NCBI GenBank assembly: GCA_964247055.1
Contig: OZ176060.1
Coordinates: 744,001 to 808,000, forward strand
Length of the DNA: 64,000 nt
Origin: Paragordius varius
Lineage: Eukaryota; Nematomorpha
Direction: 5' to 3'
Below are positions 13,601 to 24,639 of the stretch, one piece after another. The position numbers and the translations under genes are program-made. Below the pieces are notes generated by a model that saw nothing but the letters and a program-made list of their open reading frames with translations, made no database searches and was not told where the DNA came from. Numbering within the stretch: position 1 is the first letter of the stretch; the number at the start of each line of letters is the position of its first letter.

Positions 13601-16600
13601 TTTAATTTTTTTAGTACTTTTTTGTTAATAAAAATAAATAATAATTTTTTAAAATTAAAAAAAAATTATTTTAATTTTATTATTTTTTTAATACTTTTAT
13701 TATTTAGAAATTATTTTTTTATTTTTTTAATTTTATTTATTCTTTATTTATTTTTTAATTTTTTAGTTTATATAATTATTTTAATAAATCAATTTATTTT
13801 TTTAGTATTAATTTATAAAAAAATATATAAAAAATTATATTTTTAAAAAATAATTTTAATAATTTTTTTTTCACAAAAAATTAATTATTTTTGTTTTAAT
13901 ATCTTTAATAAAGTTAATTATTTTATTTTATTTTTTTTAAACATTATTTTATTTTTAATTTTTTATTTAAAAATTAATTAATTAAATTTTTTAATACAAT
14001 ATAAATAATTTTATTTATTTAAATTTTTTAGTTTTTGTTCAATTTATTTTGATTAAAATATATATATTTTTTAAATTAAAATATTTTATTAAATTTTTTA
14101 TTTTATTTTTTTTATTAATTTTTTATTTTTTAATAATATATAAATAATTTTATTTATAAAAATATAAAAATTAAATATTTTTTTTAAATTTTTTAGTTTT
14201 TGTTCAATTTTTTTTAATTAAAATATATATATTTTTTAAACATTAAAAATATAAAATTAAATTTTTTTAAAAAATTATCATTTTTATTTTTTAATAATAT
14301 ATAAATTTTTTTAAATTATATATATAAAAATTAATTATGTATAAAATAAATTTTTTTAAAAAATTTTCTTATTTTATTTTTTTTAATAAAATAATAATAT
14401 TTATTAAAAATATAAAATAATTATTTTTATTTTTTTTTATTTAAAAATAATTAAAATAATTAAATTATTTTTTTAAAAATTATTTATTTTTTAAAAAATT
14501 AATTTTATTTTATATTTTATGAAATTAATTATTTAATTTATTATAATTTTTATTTATATTTAATAGATAATTTTAAAAAGAATAAAAATAATTATTTATT
14601 TTAAAAAAATAAAAAATTTAATTTTTTTAATTTAGTTTTTATATTTTTTAATAAAAAAAAATTACTTTAATTTTTTTTAGTTTTTGTCCCAATGAGCATA
14701 ATGGCAATGAATATGGATGAATGGCAATGCGAATTTGATGTAAAATTATTTTTATTTAAAATCAGCTGTTTTTTTTAAAAAAAATTTATTTTTTAAATAT
14801 TTATTAAAAATTAAATATTTAAAATTAAGTATATATTAAAACAAAAAAATTAAATTTATTAATATAAAATATATATAATTTTATAAATTTTGAAAATTAA
14901 AATATTTAAGTTTTTAAAAAAATATTTAAATATTTAATAATATTAATTTTAATTAAAAATTTTATTTATAATATTTTAATTCATTAATTTAATAAAATAT
15001 AATATATTTAAAATTTTAAGTTTTTATTAAAAAAACAGCTGTTTATTAAATATTTTTAATTAAATTATATTAAAAATTTAAAATCTTTAATATTTTAATA
15101 AAATATACTATTTTCATATTTTTCAAAAACAGCTGTTTTTTAATGAAAAATATAATTATTAATATAATTTTTTATATAAATTATAAAATTTTAGTTTTTT
15201 TTATAAAAATTATAAATATTTTTATAAAAAAATTATTTTCCAAACAGCTGTTTTTTAATTAAAGAAATAATATTTTTTCCACTAGAGTATGAAAATAAAT
15301 GCAAACAGGAAAGAAATAAATTTTGAATGCAAATCAGCTGATGGAATATATCCTGTGCCTGGAAAGAATTGTGTTTGGTAAATTAAATTTATTTTTAAAA
15401 AAAAATTTTTTTTTTATAAAAAAATTTAAAAATAATTTTATAAAATTTATTTTTTATAAAAAAAATAATTTAAAAATTATTTAAAATTATTTATAAAAAA
15501 ATATTTTAATTAATTAAAAAAATATAAATTTTAAAATATATTTATATTTTATAAAAATTATTTATAAAAAAATATTTTGATAAATTAAAAAAATATAAAT
15601 TTTAAAATATATTTATATTTTATAAATTTTAAAAAAATTTAATTTAAATGATATTTTTAATTTATTTTTTAATAAAAAATTAAAATATTTTTTAAAAAAA
15701 TATATCTTAAAAACTAATAAAATAATTTAATTAAATTATAATTTTTAATTAAAATTTTTTAAAAAAAAAAATTTTCCAATAATAATTTTTTTTTTGAAAA
15801 AATTAAAATTAATTATAAATTAAATTATTTTTTAAAAATTTTATTGATTACATTTATATTTTTTATTTTTTATAAATTTTAAATAAATTTTTTTTTATAA
15901 ATTTTAATATTTTATTATATAATTTTTTACATAAATTTATTTATTTTTGAAAATAATTAATTAAATTTATATATATATAAAATTATATAAATAAAATATT
16001 TAAAAAAATGGTTTTAATAATACAAATAATTAATTAAATTTTTTTATAAATTTTTTTAAATTAAATTAATTTATTTAAAAAAAAATAATTTTAAATATTT
16101 TTAAATTATTTTTAAATTAATAAAAAATAAAAAAAATTAATAAAAAATTAATTATTTTAAAATTTTTCCTATAAAAAATATTTAAATTTTTTACAAATAT
16201 AAATATTTTTATTTTAAAATTAATAATTAATATAAAAAATTATATTTTATTTTTAAAAAATTTAATATTTTTTATATAAATTTATTATTTTTATATTTTT
16301 TTTTTTAAATTAAATTTATTTATTTATAAAAATAATTAATTAAATTTATATATATATATATATATAAAATTTTAAAAAATTAAATTTTAATTAAAAAAAA
16401 TTATATTAAAAATAATTATTTTTGGAAAAATAATTTAAAAATAAAAAATAATTAATAAAATTTATTTTAAAAATAAATAATTTTGGAAAATTAATTCAAA
16501 AATAAATATTGTTTTGTAAATAAATATTTTTATAATTATAAAAATTATTTTTTTATTTTTAAAATAAAAGAATTTTTTAAATAATTTTTATTAAATTTAA

Positions 16601-17002
16601 TTCTTTTTTAAAAAAAATATTTTATACAAAAAATAATATTTAAATAAAATTTAAATTATTTTTTTAAATATATAAACATCTTAATAAAAATTTTTTAACT
16701 AAATTTAAATTAATTTATTGAAAAATTTTTTTTATAAAAATTATATATTTTATTAAATAATATAGTTATTTATTAATTTTTTTTTTAAAAAATAATTAAT
16801 TAAATTTATATATATATAAAATTTTATAAAATTTAAAAAAATATTTTTTTTTAAATAAAAAAAATTTTTTTAATTTATTTTTTTCAGGTATGTTGCCTGT
16901 TCCAATTTCTATGCTTGGTTCATGTGTTGTCCACATGGAACACTTTTTGATGTTCGGTCAAACATTTGTGAAACAGTTGATAAAATAACATGTGATTACT
17001 GA
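4633..17002 (+). CDS. Chitin-binding (CBM14) secreted-type protein, copy 1, 12 exons, 5' end not found
   Basis: Exons: 4633-4798, 6672-6734, 7448-7499, 8220-8297, 9131-9189, 9507-9539, 10510-10581, 11530-11583, 12718-12771, 14681-14739, 15286-15377, 16888-17002. All introns are GT-AG and phases match throughout, giving 298 codons plus TGA. The first exons are Ser/Asn/Gln-rich low complexity. The middle exons are rich in Pro, Arg, Thr and Ser (for example APPFVPRTPRISPF and VPPIIRTPSAV). The last two exons form one CBM14 domain, with six cysteines spaced C-13-C-5-C-9-C-12-C-7-C when the second Cys of the CC pair is counted. An extra Cys lies in EWQCEFD. The family binds chitin outside the cell. 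No start codon or signal peptide was found: the first exon begins in phase 0, and the exon-like array at 1088-3917 ends in phase 0 and may be upstream exons. The weakest splice call is the donor GTTTAA after 9189. Confidence 0.8.
4932..5700 (+). repeat. Repeated copies of exon-a 3' edge inside the next intron
   Basis: The last ~35 bases of exon 4633-4798 plus the donor (TTTCAAATTCCTACTGATTA, then TGATTTTGGTATTTA) recur at 4932-4970, 5202-5240 and 5662-5700, with a shorter piece near 5440-5460. Each is separated by CAGCTG-rich AT sequence. The donor GGTAT is retained in the three long copies, so they are possible alternative donor-bearing segments as well as fossils of local duplication. Confidence 0.85.
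6061..6258. repeat. Two near-perfect 99 bp tandem repeats in intron
   Basis: The block starting AATTATCTATTTATATTATA at 6061 restarts at 6160 with the same sequence and partly again at 6259, giving a period of 99 bp. Each unit contains AAAAAACAGCTTATTAAT, a one-base-short form of the CAGCTG motif. The near identity marks a recent local duplication within the intron between the first two exons of copy 1. Confidence 0.85.
9190..14680. other. Long T-rich introns of chitin-binding copy 1
   Basis: Between the small exons this stretch is nearly pure A and T, with long runs of T interrupted by single A (about 9540-10250 and 11700-12500). CAGCTG is scarce here except at exon borders. Acceptor-edge copies of the exon at 14681, reading TTTTTTAGTTTTTGTTCAA, occur near 14027-14045 and 14190-14208. 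A chance open frame of F, I, L and K codons around 13622-13846 is compositional. I see no further gene. Confidence 0.6.
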
Positions 17003-18510
17003 AAACAGCTGTTATTGCATTGATATAAATATTTTGAATAAATTTAATAAATAATTTTTTATTTTATATATATATATATATAAAAGTAATTTTTAAATTT
17101 TTTATAAAATACTTATATTTTAGGATATTTTTTAAGATTAAAAAAATTTTAAAAAAAATTGCAAACAGCTGATAAAACAACATGTGATTACTGACAACAG
17201 CTGTTATAATTGAAATTTGATAAATAATTTTAATAAATTCTATAAATATATAATTTATTTTATATATATATAATAATTTTAGAATATTTATATTTTAGAT
17301 TATTTTTTAAGATTAAAATTTTTTTAAAAATATTTGAGAGCAGCTGTTATAATTGAAATTGAAATAAAATTAATTAATAAATTATAATTTTATATAATTT
17401 ATTTATTTGATTATTAAATTTATTAGTATTTTTAATTTATTCAATATATAAATTTTATGTTAATTTCTAAAAAAATTGCAAACAGCTGATAAAATAACAT
17501 GTGATTACTGAAAACAGCTGTTATAATTGAAATTGAAATTTTGAATAAATTTAATATTTTTTATATTTTATATATATATATATCAATATTGTATTTTATA
17601 TTTTTTAATTTTTCTAATATAAAGTTTTAAAAAATTATTAAGAAACAGCTGATAAAATAAGATGTGATTATTGAACGGCTGTTATAATTGAAGGATATTC
17701 AAATAAATTCATTAATAATTATTTATGTTATATAATTTATAAATATATATATAATATTTAATTTTTTAATAAATATTTTTCTTAAAAAAATTTAAAAATA
17801 AATTAAGAAATAGTTGATCAAATAACATGTGATTACTGAAAACAGCTGTTATTGAATTGAAATTTAATAAATAATTTTAATAAATTTTTAATTTATTATA
17901 TATATATATAAATATGAATTTATTATAATATTAATTTTTAATATTTTATTTTATTAATAAAAATTTTTCTTAAAATTAAAAAAAAATTTTAAAATGCGAA
18001 TCAGCTAATAAAATATAACATGTGATTATTGAACAGCTGTTATGATTGAATTAAAATAAATTAATAAATTTTTAATATTTATAATTTATTTAAATATAAA
18101 TATATTTAATATGGAATATAAATATTAGTGATTTTTCTAAATCTATATTTTTAATGATTTTTTAGGACTAAAATTTTTTTCAAAAAAAATTGCGAAACAG
18201 CTGATAAAATAACTTGTAATTACTGACAACAGCTGTTATAATGTAAATAAATAATTGAAATAAATTTATTTATTTGATTCTTAAATTTATTATTTTTTAA
18301 AATATAAAGTATTAATTATTAAATGTTTAAATTTTTTGAAACAGTTGATAAAATAACATGTGATTACTGAAAACAGCTGTCATATTTAAAATTAACTTTT
18401 TGACTAAATTTTAGGTAAATTAATAATTAATATTTTTTTAATATATTAATATATTTGATAAACCTTTAAAATTGAAAAAATAAATAAAAAATTAACAAGC
18501 ATCAGCTGAT
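17003..18510 (+). repeat. Decaying copies of the terminal-exon end (array 1)
   Basis: After the TGA at 17000-17002 the exon end is reiterated at about 17158-17212, 17330-17350 (partial), 17475-17530, 17642-17692, 17812-17855, 17997-18045, 18190-18245 and 18335-18385, with a last trace near 18497. Conserved pieces are AAACAGCTGATAAAATAA, ACATGTGATTACTGA and ACAGCTGTTATAATTGAA. The stop codon itself is copied. Spacing is about 140-195 bp and spacers share only AT-richness and (TA)n runs. Confidence 0.85.
17037..17042 (+). terminator. Candidate polyadenylation signal AATAAA
   Basis: AATAAA lies about 35 bases after the stop codon of copy 1. The equivalent hexamers lie at 247-252 (copy 0) and 46638-46643 (copy 2), 24-35 bases after their stops. 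The position is sensible, but in sequence this AT-rich the hexamer is expected by chance, so the support is mainly the repeated position. Confidence 0.3.
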
Positions 18511-19647
18511 AATATAAAAATTATTAAAAAATTTAAAAAAGATATTTTTACTTGAAATAAAATTTGGATATATTAAATGAATTAAATAATTATATAAAAA
18601 TATGAATTCTAAAATAATTCATATAAAAAGTGTAATTGTTTATTAAAAATATAAAATATATTATAAACTAATTGTATAAATAAAAAATATTTATAATAAA
18701 ATTTGAATTTGAAATTTATTTACAAATAAATTATTATAAAGTAAAATAAAATTTTTTAAATATTTTTCAAATAAAAATTAAATTAATTGAACAATTAATT
18801 TTAAGAAAATTTAAAAATAATTTTATAAAATATATTATTATTATATATATTTATTGTTAAAATATATAATATATATATAAAATATATATATTATTTTCAA
18901 GTAAATTATAAATATATATATAATGAATTAAAATTAAAAATTTTAAAAAAATTTCATAAAGAATTTTTCTAAAATTTAAAAAAATAAATATTTTTTTTTT
19001 AAAATTTAATTATTTTTAATAAAATAAAATTCAATTTTAATTATTTGTAATAAAATGATATTTCTTTTTTATATTTGTTTTAAATATAATAAAATTATAT
19101 ACGAATAATTTATTAAATAATATTCTTAATAAAATTAATTATAAATCAAATTAAAACTATATATTTAAAAAAATAAAATAAATAATAAACAAAATTGATT
19201 AAAAATTATTATTTAATTAAAATAAATAAAATTAAAACGTAAAATGCGTTTTATAAAGTAAAATTAAAAATTATATTAAATAATATGATAAAAAATATAT
19301 AAATTATATTAAATATGTAATTATTTTAAAAATATTAATTTTTATTATAAAATTATAAATTTTATTTAAAAAAAATATATATATAAATATATTATTATTT
19401 TAAAATAATTTTTTTAATTTAATAGAGTATATATATATATATATATAATGTTTATATTTTGTAAAATATTTTTAAATATAAATATATTAAATAATATAAA
19501 AATTAATTTAACAACATTTAAATTATAATTATTTAAATATAATAAATATTAAATTTATTAATTATTTTATATACTAATATTTTTTAAAAAAAAGTTATAC
19601 ATAAGATTCTTAAAAAAATATAATTTGATTAAAATTAAATTGACTTA

Positions 19648-19678
<31 letters not shown>

Positions 19679-19770
19679 TAAATTGAAATTAAATTTAATA
19701 TAATAAATATTAATAGAATAAATAATTATTTATAATATATTTTATTTTTTTTAATAAATTAAATAAAACT
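18511..19770. other. AT-rich spacer without recognisable gene
   Basis: This stretch is nearly all A and T, with (TA)n runs at about 19426-19448 and 19648-19673. CAGCTG is absent here, unlike in the flanking array. I see no coding potential or structured RNA. Confidence 0.6.
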
Positions 19771-19848
19771 AAAACATGCGTTTTTGTTTTCATTCATTTG
19801 TTTGCCGTTTTAAATTTCGAATCGAAAAAGCGCAAAAATATATTTTTA
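19771..19848 (+). promoter_or_regulatory. 78 bp island conserved between duplicate units, upstream of cyclin A copy 1
   Basis: This block is identical to 50833-50910 although flanks on both sides have diverged beyond alignment. It begins ACATGCGTTTTTG, continues CATTCATTTGTTTGCCG, and holds TTTAAATTTCGAATCG then AAAAAGCGCAAAA. It has two TTYRAA sites (TTTAAA, TTCGAA), the consensus bound by LIN54 of the DREAM/MuvB complex, and two 7-of-8 matches to the E2F consensus TTTSSCGC (TTTGCCGT, and GCGCAAAA on the other strand). It lies 4.8 kb before the cyclin ATG and just before the CGTCTGC array. A shared promoter or cell-cycle element is my inference. A short open frame starts at ATG 19776, but only its first ~24 codons are conserved between copies. 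Confidence 0.5.
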
Positions 19849-20402
19849 TAAAAATATTTTTATTTAATAAATTTATTTTAATTATTTATAAAAATATTTT
19901 ATATATTCCTGGAAAAGTATATTTATATTTATTATAATTTAAATATTTTAATACATTTGTTTAAAATTATTTATTTTTTATAATAATATATATATATTTT
20001 AAATTTTTATTTTCATATTTTAAATAATTATTTATTTTTTACAATGTTTTTATAATTAACTTTAAAATTTAATAAATTATTTATGATTTAAAATATTTCT
20101 GGAAAAGTATATTTATTTCAAACTATATTTTAAAATTTTTAATTATTGATATATTTTCTAAAATTATATCTATATTATTTTAAATTAGATAATTTTTAAA
20201 ATTACTTTATATATTAATATTTGATTAATAATTATCAAAATAAAGCTTCTTTTAAATTTTATTTAAATTTATTAATATATTTTATATTTTTGAATTATTT
20301 TTATTTTCCAAAGTATTTCTTTATTTAATTTTTTTCTTAATAAAATTTATGATTTAAAAAATATTTAATTTATATTATTTAAAAATTAGTTTTAATTAAA
20401 AA
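19849..20402. other. AT-rich spacer with repeated CTGGAAAAGTATATTTAT element
   Basis: TTCCTGGAAAAGTATATTT occurs near 19907-19926 and, with one base changed, near 20096-20117. The same element follows the conserved island in the second unit near 50961-50983. It is a second conserved short element of the upstream region, of unknown role. The remainder is AT-rich. Confidence 0.5.
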
Positions 20403-23400
20403 ATCGTCTGCTTCCACAATTTTAAATTCGTCTGCCCTTTTAAAATATAATTTAATTCAACTATCGTCTGCTTTACTAAAAATAATAACCACCTGTTGTT
20501 AAAAAATTAAAATTAGAAAATTAAATCATCTTCTGCTTTTTCTATATATTTTAAATCGTCTGCCCTTTTGAATAATTCAATTTAACTATCGTCTGCTTTT
20601 TGGTATATCGTCTTTTTTTATAATATTTTAGAAATTTATGATCGTCTGCATTTTTTATAGTAGATTTATAATCGTCTGCTGGTTTAGTAGGTAAATATAA
20701 TTTAAAAAATTATTTATCGTCTGATCTTATTATTGCTGTTCAGAATCTTATAATCGTCTGTTTTTTGTTTTTTCAGGAAATTACTTAATATTCAATCGTC
20801 TGCTTTTTGTATTTTAGTAAATCATCTATATATTTTAATCGTGTGCTTTGTTTAGCAATTTATTTATATATATTCTTCAGCTTTTTTAGGTAATTTAAAA
20901 ATTGATTTTTTGGGTTTTATATTTAATTATCGTCTGCCCTTTCTATGAATGAAAAATCGCCTGCTTTATTGTCTGCTGATTTTTTAAAGGTTAATTATCT
21001 AGAAATTTCGATTTGTCTGATTTTACCATATTATAATCGTCTGATGTTATGACATATAATCATCGTCTGCTTTTAGTATAAAAAGGTGAATATCAAAATG
21101 TTTATTTATAAAATTTTATATATCGTCTGCTTTATTATTGATTTTTGATTGTCTGCTATGTTATGACATCTAATTATCGTCTGCTTTTAGTATAAAATGG
21201 TTATTTTTTTAAATATTTTTTCATAAAATTTTGTATATCGTCTGCTATTTTCTATAAATTTAAAATCGTCTGATTTTTAAGGGTTATGCTGATTTATTAA
21301 AGGTTAATTTTCGTCTGCTTTTAGTTTAAAGATCGTCTGCTTTTATTTTAGTTTAAAATCTTTTACTGTTTTTAGTATTTTTAGATTAAGTACCATTTAA
21401 TTATCGTCTGCTCTTCCAATATATTATAATCGTCTGCTTTACTATAATTTATTGATCGTATGTGGATAAATATCGTCTGATTATACTTAGTTTAACAGCT
21501 GTTTTTATCACATTCGGTTTAACTACTTTTTAATTATTGTCTGCTAATTTTTTTTATTATCGTCTGCCAATTTTTTAAATAATTTTATCGTCTGCTGATT
21601 TTAGGATTCAATGAGAATTACCAATTTTTTTTAGATTTGTTTAATTTTTTTATGTTTTATTATAATTTATTTTTTTATAAAAAAATTTATTTATTTTAAT
21701 TAAATTTTACTTAAGTTTTTTATTTAAAAATTATTTTTTCTCTTAATTTAAAATATTTTTTTATATTAATTAATGTTTATATGTCATTTATTTCAGATTT
21801 TTTTCTATAATTGTCTTCTGCTGTTTTAAAAAAAAATACCTATCGTCTGCTTTTATTAATAATGTTTGATTGTCTCCTATTTGATGGTAATTTAATAGTT
21901 TGTTTGGGCAAATATATGTTTTTCTGATTATCATTTTCTTTTATTATGTTTATTGTCTGCTGATTTTTAAAAAGAAATATAACTATCGTCTGCTCTTACT
22001 AGAAATGTTCGATCGTCTTATTTTACTAGAAATGTTGGATCGTCTGCTCTTTTATGGTAATTAGATATTTATAATCATCTGCTTTTATTATGTTTTGATT
22101 GTCTGCTGATTTTTAAAAATGAAAATTAACTACCGTCTGCTTTTACTAGAAATATATGATCGTCTGCTATTTTATGCTAATTTAAATATTTAATAATCTG
22201 CTTTTCCTGTAATGAAACCGTCAGTTGATTTTTAAAAAATTAGTTTAGATTTTAATAATCATCTGTTTTTAGGAAAAATAATATTCATATCGTCTGCTAA
22301 TTTTTTAAAATATTTTATCATTAAAATTTAAAAATCGTCTGCTATGATGATAATTTAAATATTATTAATCATTTGCTTATATATTAAAATCATCCGTTGA
22401 TTCTCTAAAATAGGTTTAGATATTAATCATCATTTTTTTAAAAATTAATTCTTATCGTCTGCCAATTTTTAAATAAAATCAACTATCGGGCTCTCTTAAT
22501 ACATATTTATAATCGTCCGCTTTTTTAACAAATCATCTATTAATCAAATTATCGTTAGCTTTTACTCTAAATTTATAATCTTCTGATCTTTAGTTATCGT
22601 CTGCTTTTGGTCTTAATTTAGAATCTCTCATTATATAAATCGTCTGCTCATTTTCTACTTAAATTTAATTTGGATATTAAGTCTGCTTCCAAAAACATTG
22701 TAATTGTCTGCTTTTACTTAAGTTTTAAATTTCTGTTTTTAGGATATTTATTTAAAATATTTTTTAATTACGTTGTTATTTCTGGTACTTTAAGTATCGA
22801 CTGCTTGCTATTTTTATTTTTAGGTTTAATTATTATTAAATTATTGTTTCCTATTATTTTATGATCGTCTGTTTCAAGAAAATCAAGAATCGTCTGATTT
22901 TACTGTAGTTTAAATCATCACCTGATTTTTTAATTGATTTATCGTCTGCTATAGTCAGGCTATAAAAAATTTGTAATCGTCTGATTTTATTAAAAAACGA
23001 TTTTCTGTTTTTAGGATATTTGTTTTAATATTATTTAATTATCGTCTGCTTTTACTGTAATATGATCGTCTGATGAGTTTGATTATAGTTTGCTTACATA
23101 ATCATCTGCTTTTACTATTAATACAGTTTGCATATTTTAGCAGAAATATTTTAAAAATATCGTCTGCCTTAACTATATGTTTATTATCGTCTGCTAAATT
23201 TTTCAATTAATTTATCGTCTGCTGATTTTAGGTTAAATCTCAGGAAACCTCTGCACAATTTTTTACATTTGTTCAAATTTTGGATGTTTTAATTTTTATT
23301 AGTTTTTTAAATTAAATTGCTTATTTTAATTTATTTTTTTAATTTAATTTATATTTTGTATTTAAAAATTATTATTTCTTTTATTATATTTATTATATTT

Positions 23401-24620
23401 ATTATAGTTTTTTATGTGATTTATTTCAAATAAACCTATATCGTCTGCCATTTAATTTTAGATATCGTCTGCCTGATATTCACAAGTTCATTTATAATTT
23501 CGTCTGTTTTAGTAAACAACTCGAAAATTTATAATCGTCTGCCTTCACTTTAAAATGAAATTTTAAATTGTCTGCTTATATAAATATAATTACGAGTTTT
23601 ATCGTCTGCTATACAAGATATATTATCGTCTGCTTTTTTATATATATAACTCGTGTCATCTACTTTTCTATTTAAATAATTATCGTCTGCTATATATCAG
23701 TAAACAAGATTATATAAAATCGTCTGCTAATTATTTTTATTAGCATCGTCTGACATACATCAACAAATATTCGTCTGCTTCTTTACATTTATAAAATATA
23801 TTAATCGTCTGCCTCTAATCTATAAATTTCTAGAATCTATCGTCTGTTTTTACACCTTAAATTAATTAAAGTATCCGTTGTATTCGTCTGCCGTAATAAA
23901 ATCGTCTGCTATAAAAATGTTTTTATTGTCTGCCCAAATTATTTGAACTGTAATCGTCTGCTGATTTGATTTTAAATTATTTTATTATCGTTTGCCCTAA
24001 ATTATTTTGGGCAATATTATATATTTTCGTCTGCAGATTTTAATTTGATCTACTAATCGTCTGCCGATCCCACAAATCATATTTATCGTCTGCTCTGTTT
24101 TAAACAAATTTTTATTATATCATCTGATTTTTAACAAAAAGTCTATATTATAAATCGTCTGCCGATATTTACACATAATTATCGAATCTTCTGCTTTAAA
24201 TATATATTTTATTTATATCGTCTGCTTTAAAATATTCAATTTCTATCGTCTGCTAAGTGTTACAAAGTCCGTATTTTTTAATCGTCTGCTCTTGATATAA
24301 TTAAATTTATTGATATAAAATCGTCTGCGGCTTTTAAAAATTAAATTTATTGATTGAATATCGTCTGCTGTTATAAAAATTAAATTTATTGATATAATAA
24401 TCGTTAAAAATTAAATTTATTGATATAATAATCGTCTGCTGTTATAAAATTTTACTTTATTGGTATAATCGTCTGCTGTTAAAATTTTAAATTTATTGAT
24501 ATAATAATAATCGTCTGCGTCTTTTAAAAAATTTATTGATATAATAATCGTCTGCTCCTGATATAAGATTTATATCGTCTGCTTCTGATATAAAATAAAT
24601 AATCGTCTGCTCTTCATATA
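20403..24620 (+). repeat. Dense same-strand array of ATCGTCTGCT motif (array A)
   Basis: The motif ATCGTCTGCT, with one-base variants such as ATCATCTGCT, ATTGTCTGCT and ATCGTCCGCT, occurs about every 30-60 bases over 4.2 kb, on the order of 100 times. Nearly all copies are on the + strand. Spacers are mostly unrelated AT-rich sequence, so this is not an ordinary tandem repeat. Only near 24290-24560 do whole units of about 50-65 bp recur. CAGCTG occurs essentially once (about 21486). The array stops ~20 bp before the cyclin start codon. Two gaps, about 21605-21800 and 23235-23430, carry a related AT-rich block ending TCATTTATTTCAG or similar. It may be a regulatory or 5'-leader array for cyclin A. 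Confidence 0.85.
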
Positions 24621-24639
24621 ATCGTCCAAACAAAGCATT

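Noticed and set aside
13622-13846. Open frame of 74 codons, hydrophobic F/I/L/K-rich
   Set aside because: Composition is that of T/A-rich intron. The same frame is not conserved in chitin-binding copy 2, and it lies within an intron.
19776-19935. Small peptide gene in the conserved island (MRFCFHSFVCRFKFR...)
   Set aside because: Only the ~24 codons in the conserved block agree between copies. After that the frames differ completely, so conservation is better explained by a DNA element.
22670-22864. Open frame of 64 codons in the motif array
   Set aside because: Not preserved in array B and composed of array motif and T-rich spacer.
20403-24620. CRISPR-like array (short repeat with variable spacers)
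   Set aside because: Repeats are about 10 bp, degenerate and irregularly spaced, spacers are AT-rich filler, and the genes around are spliced animal genes.
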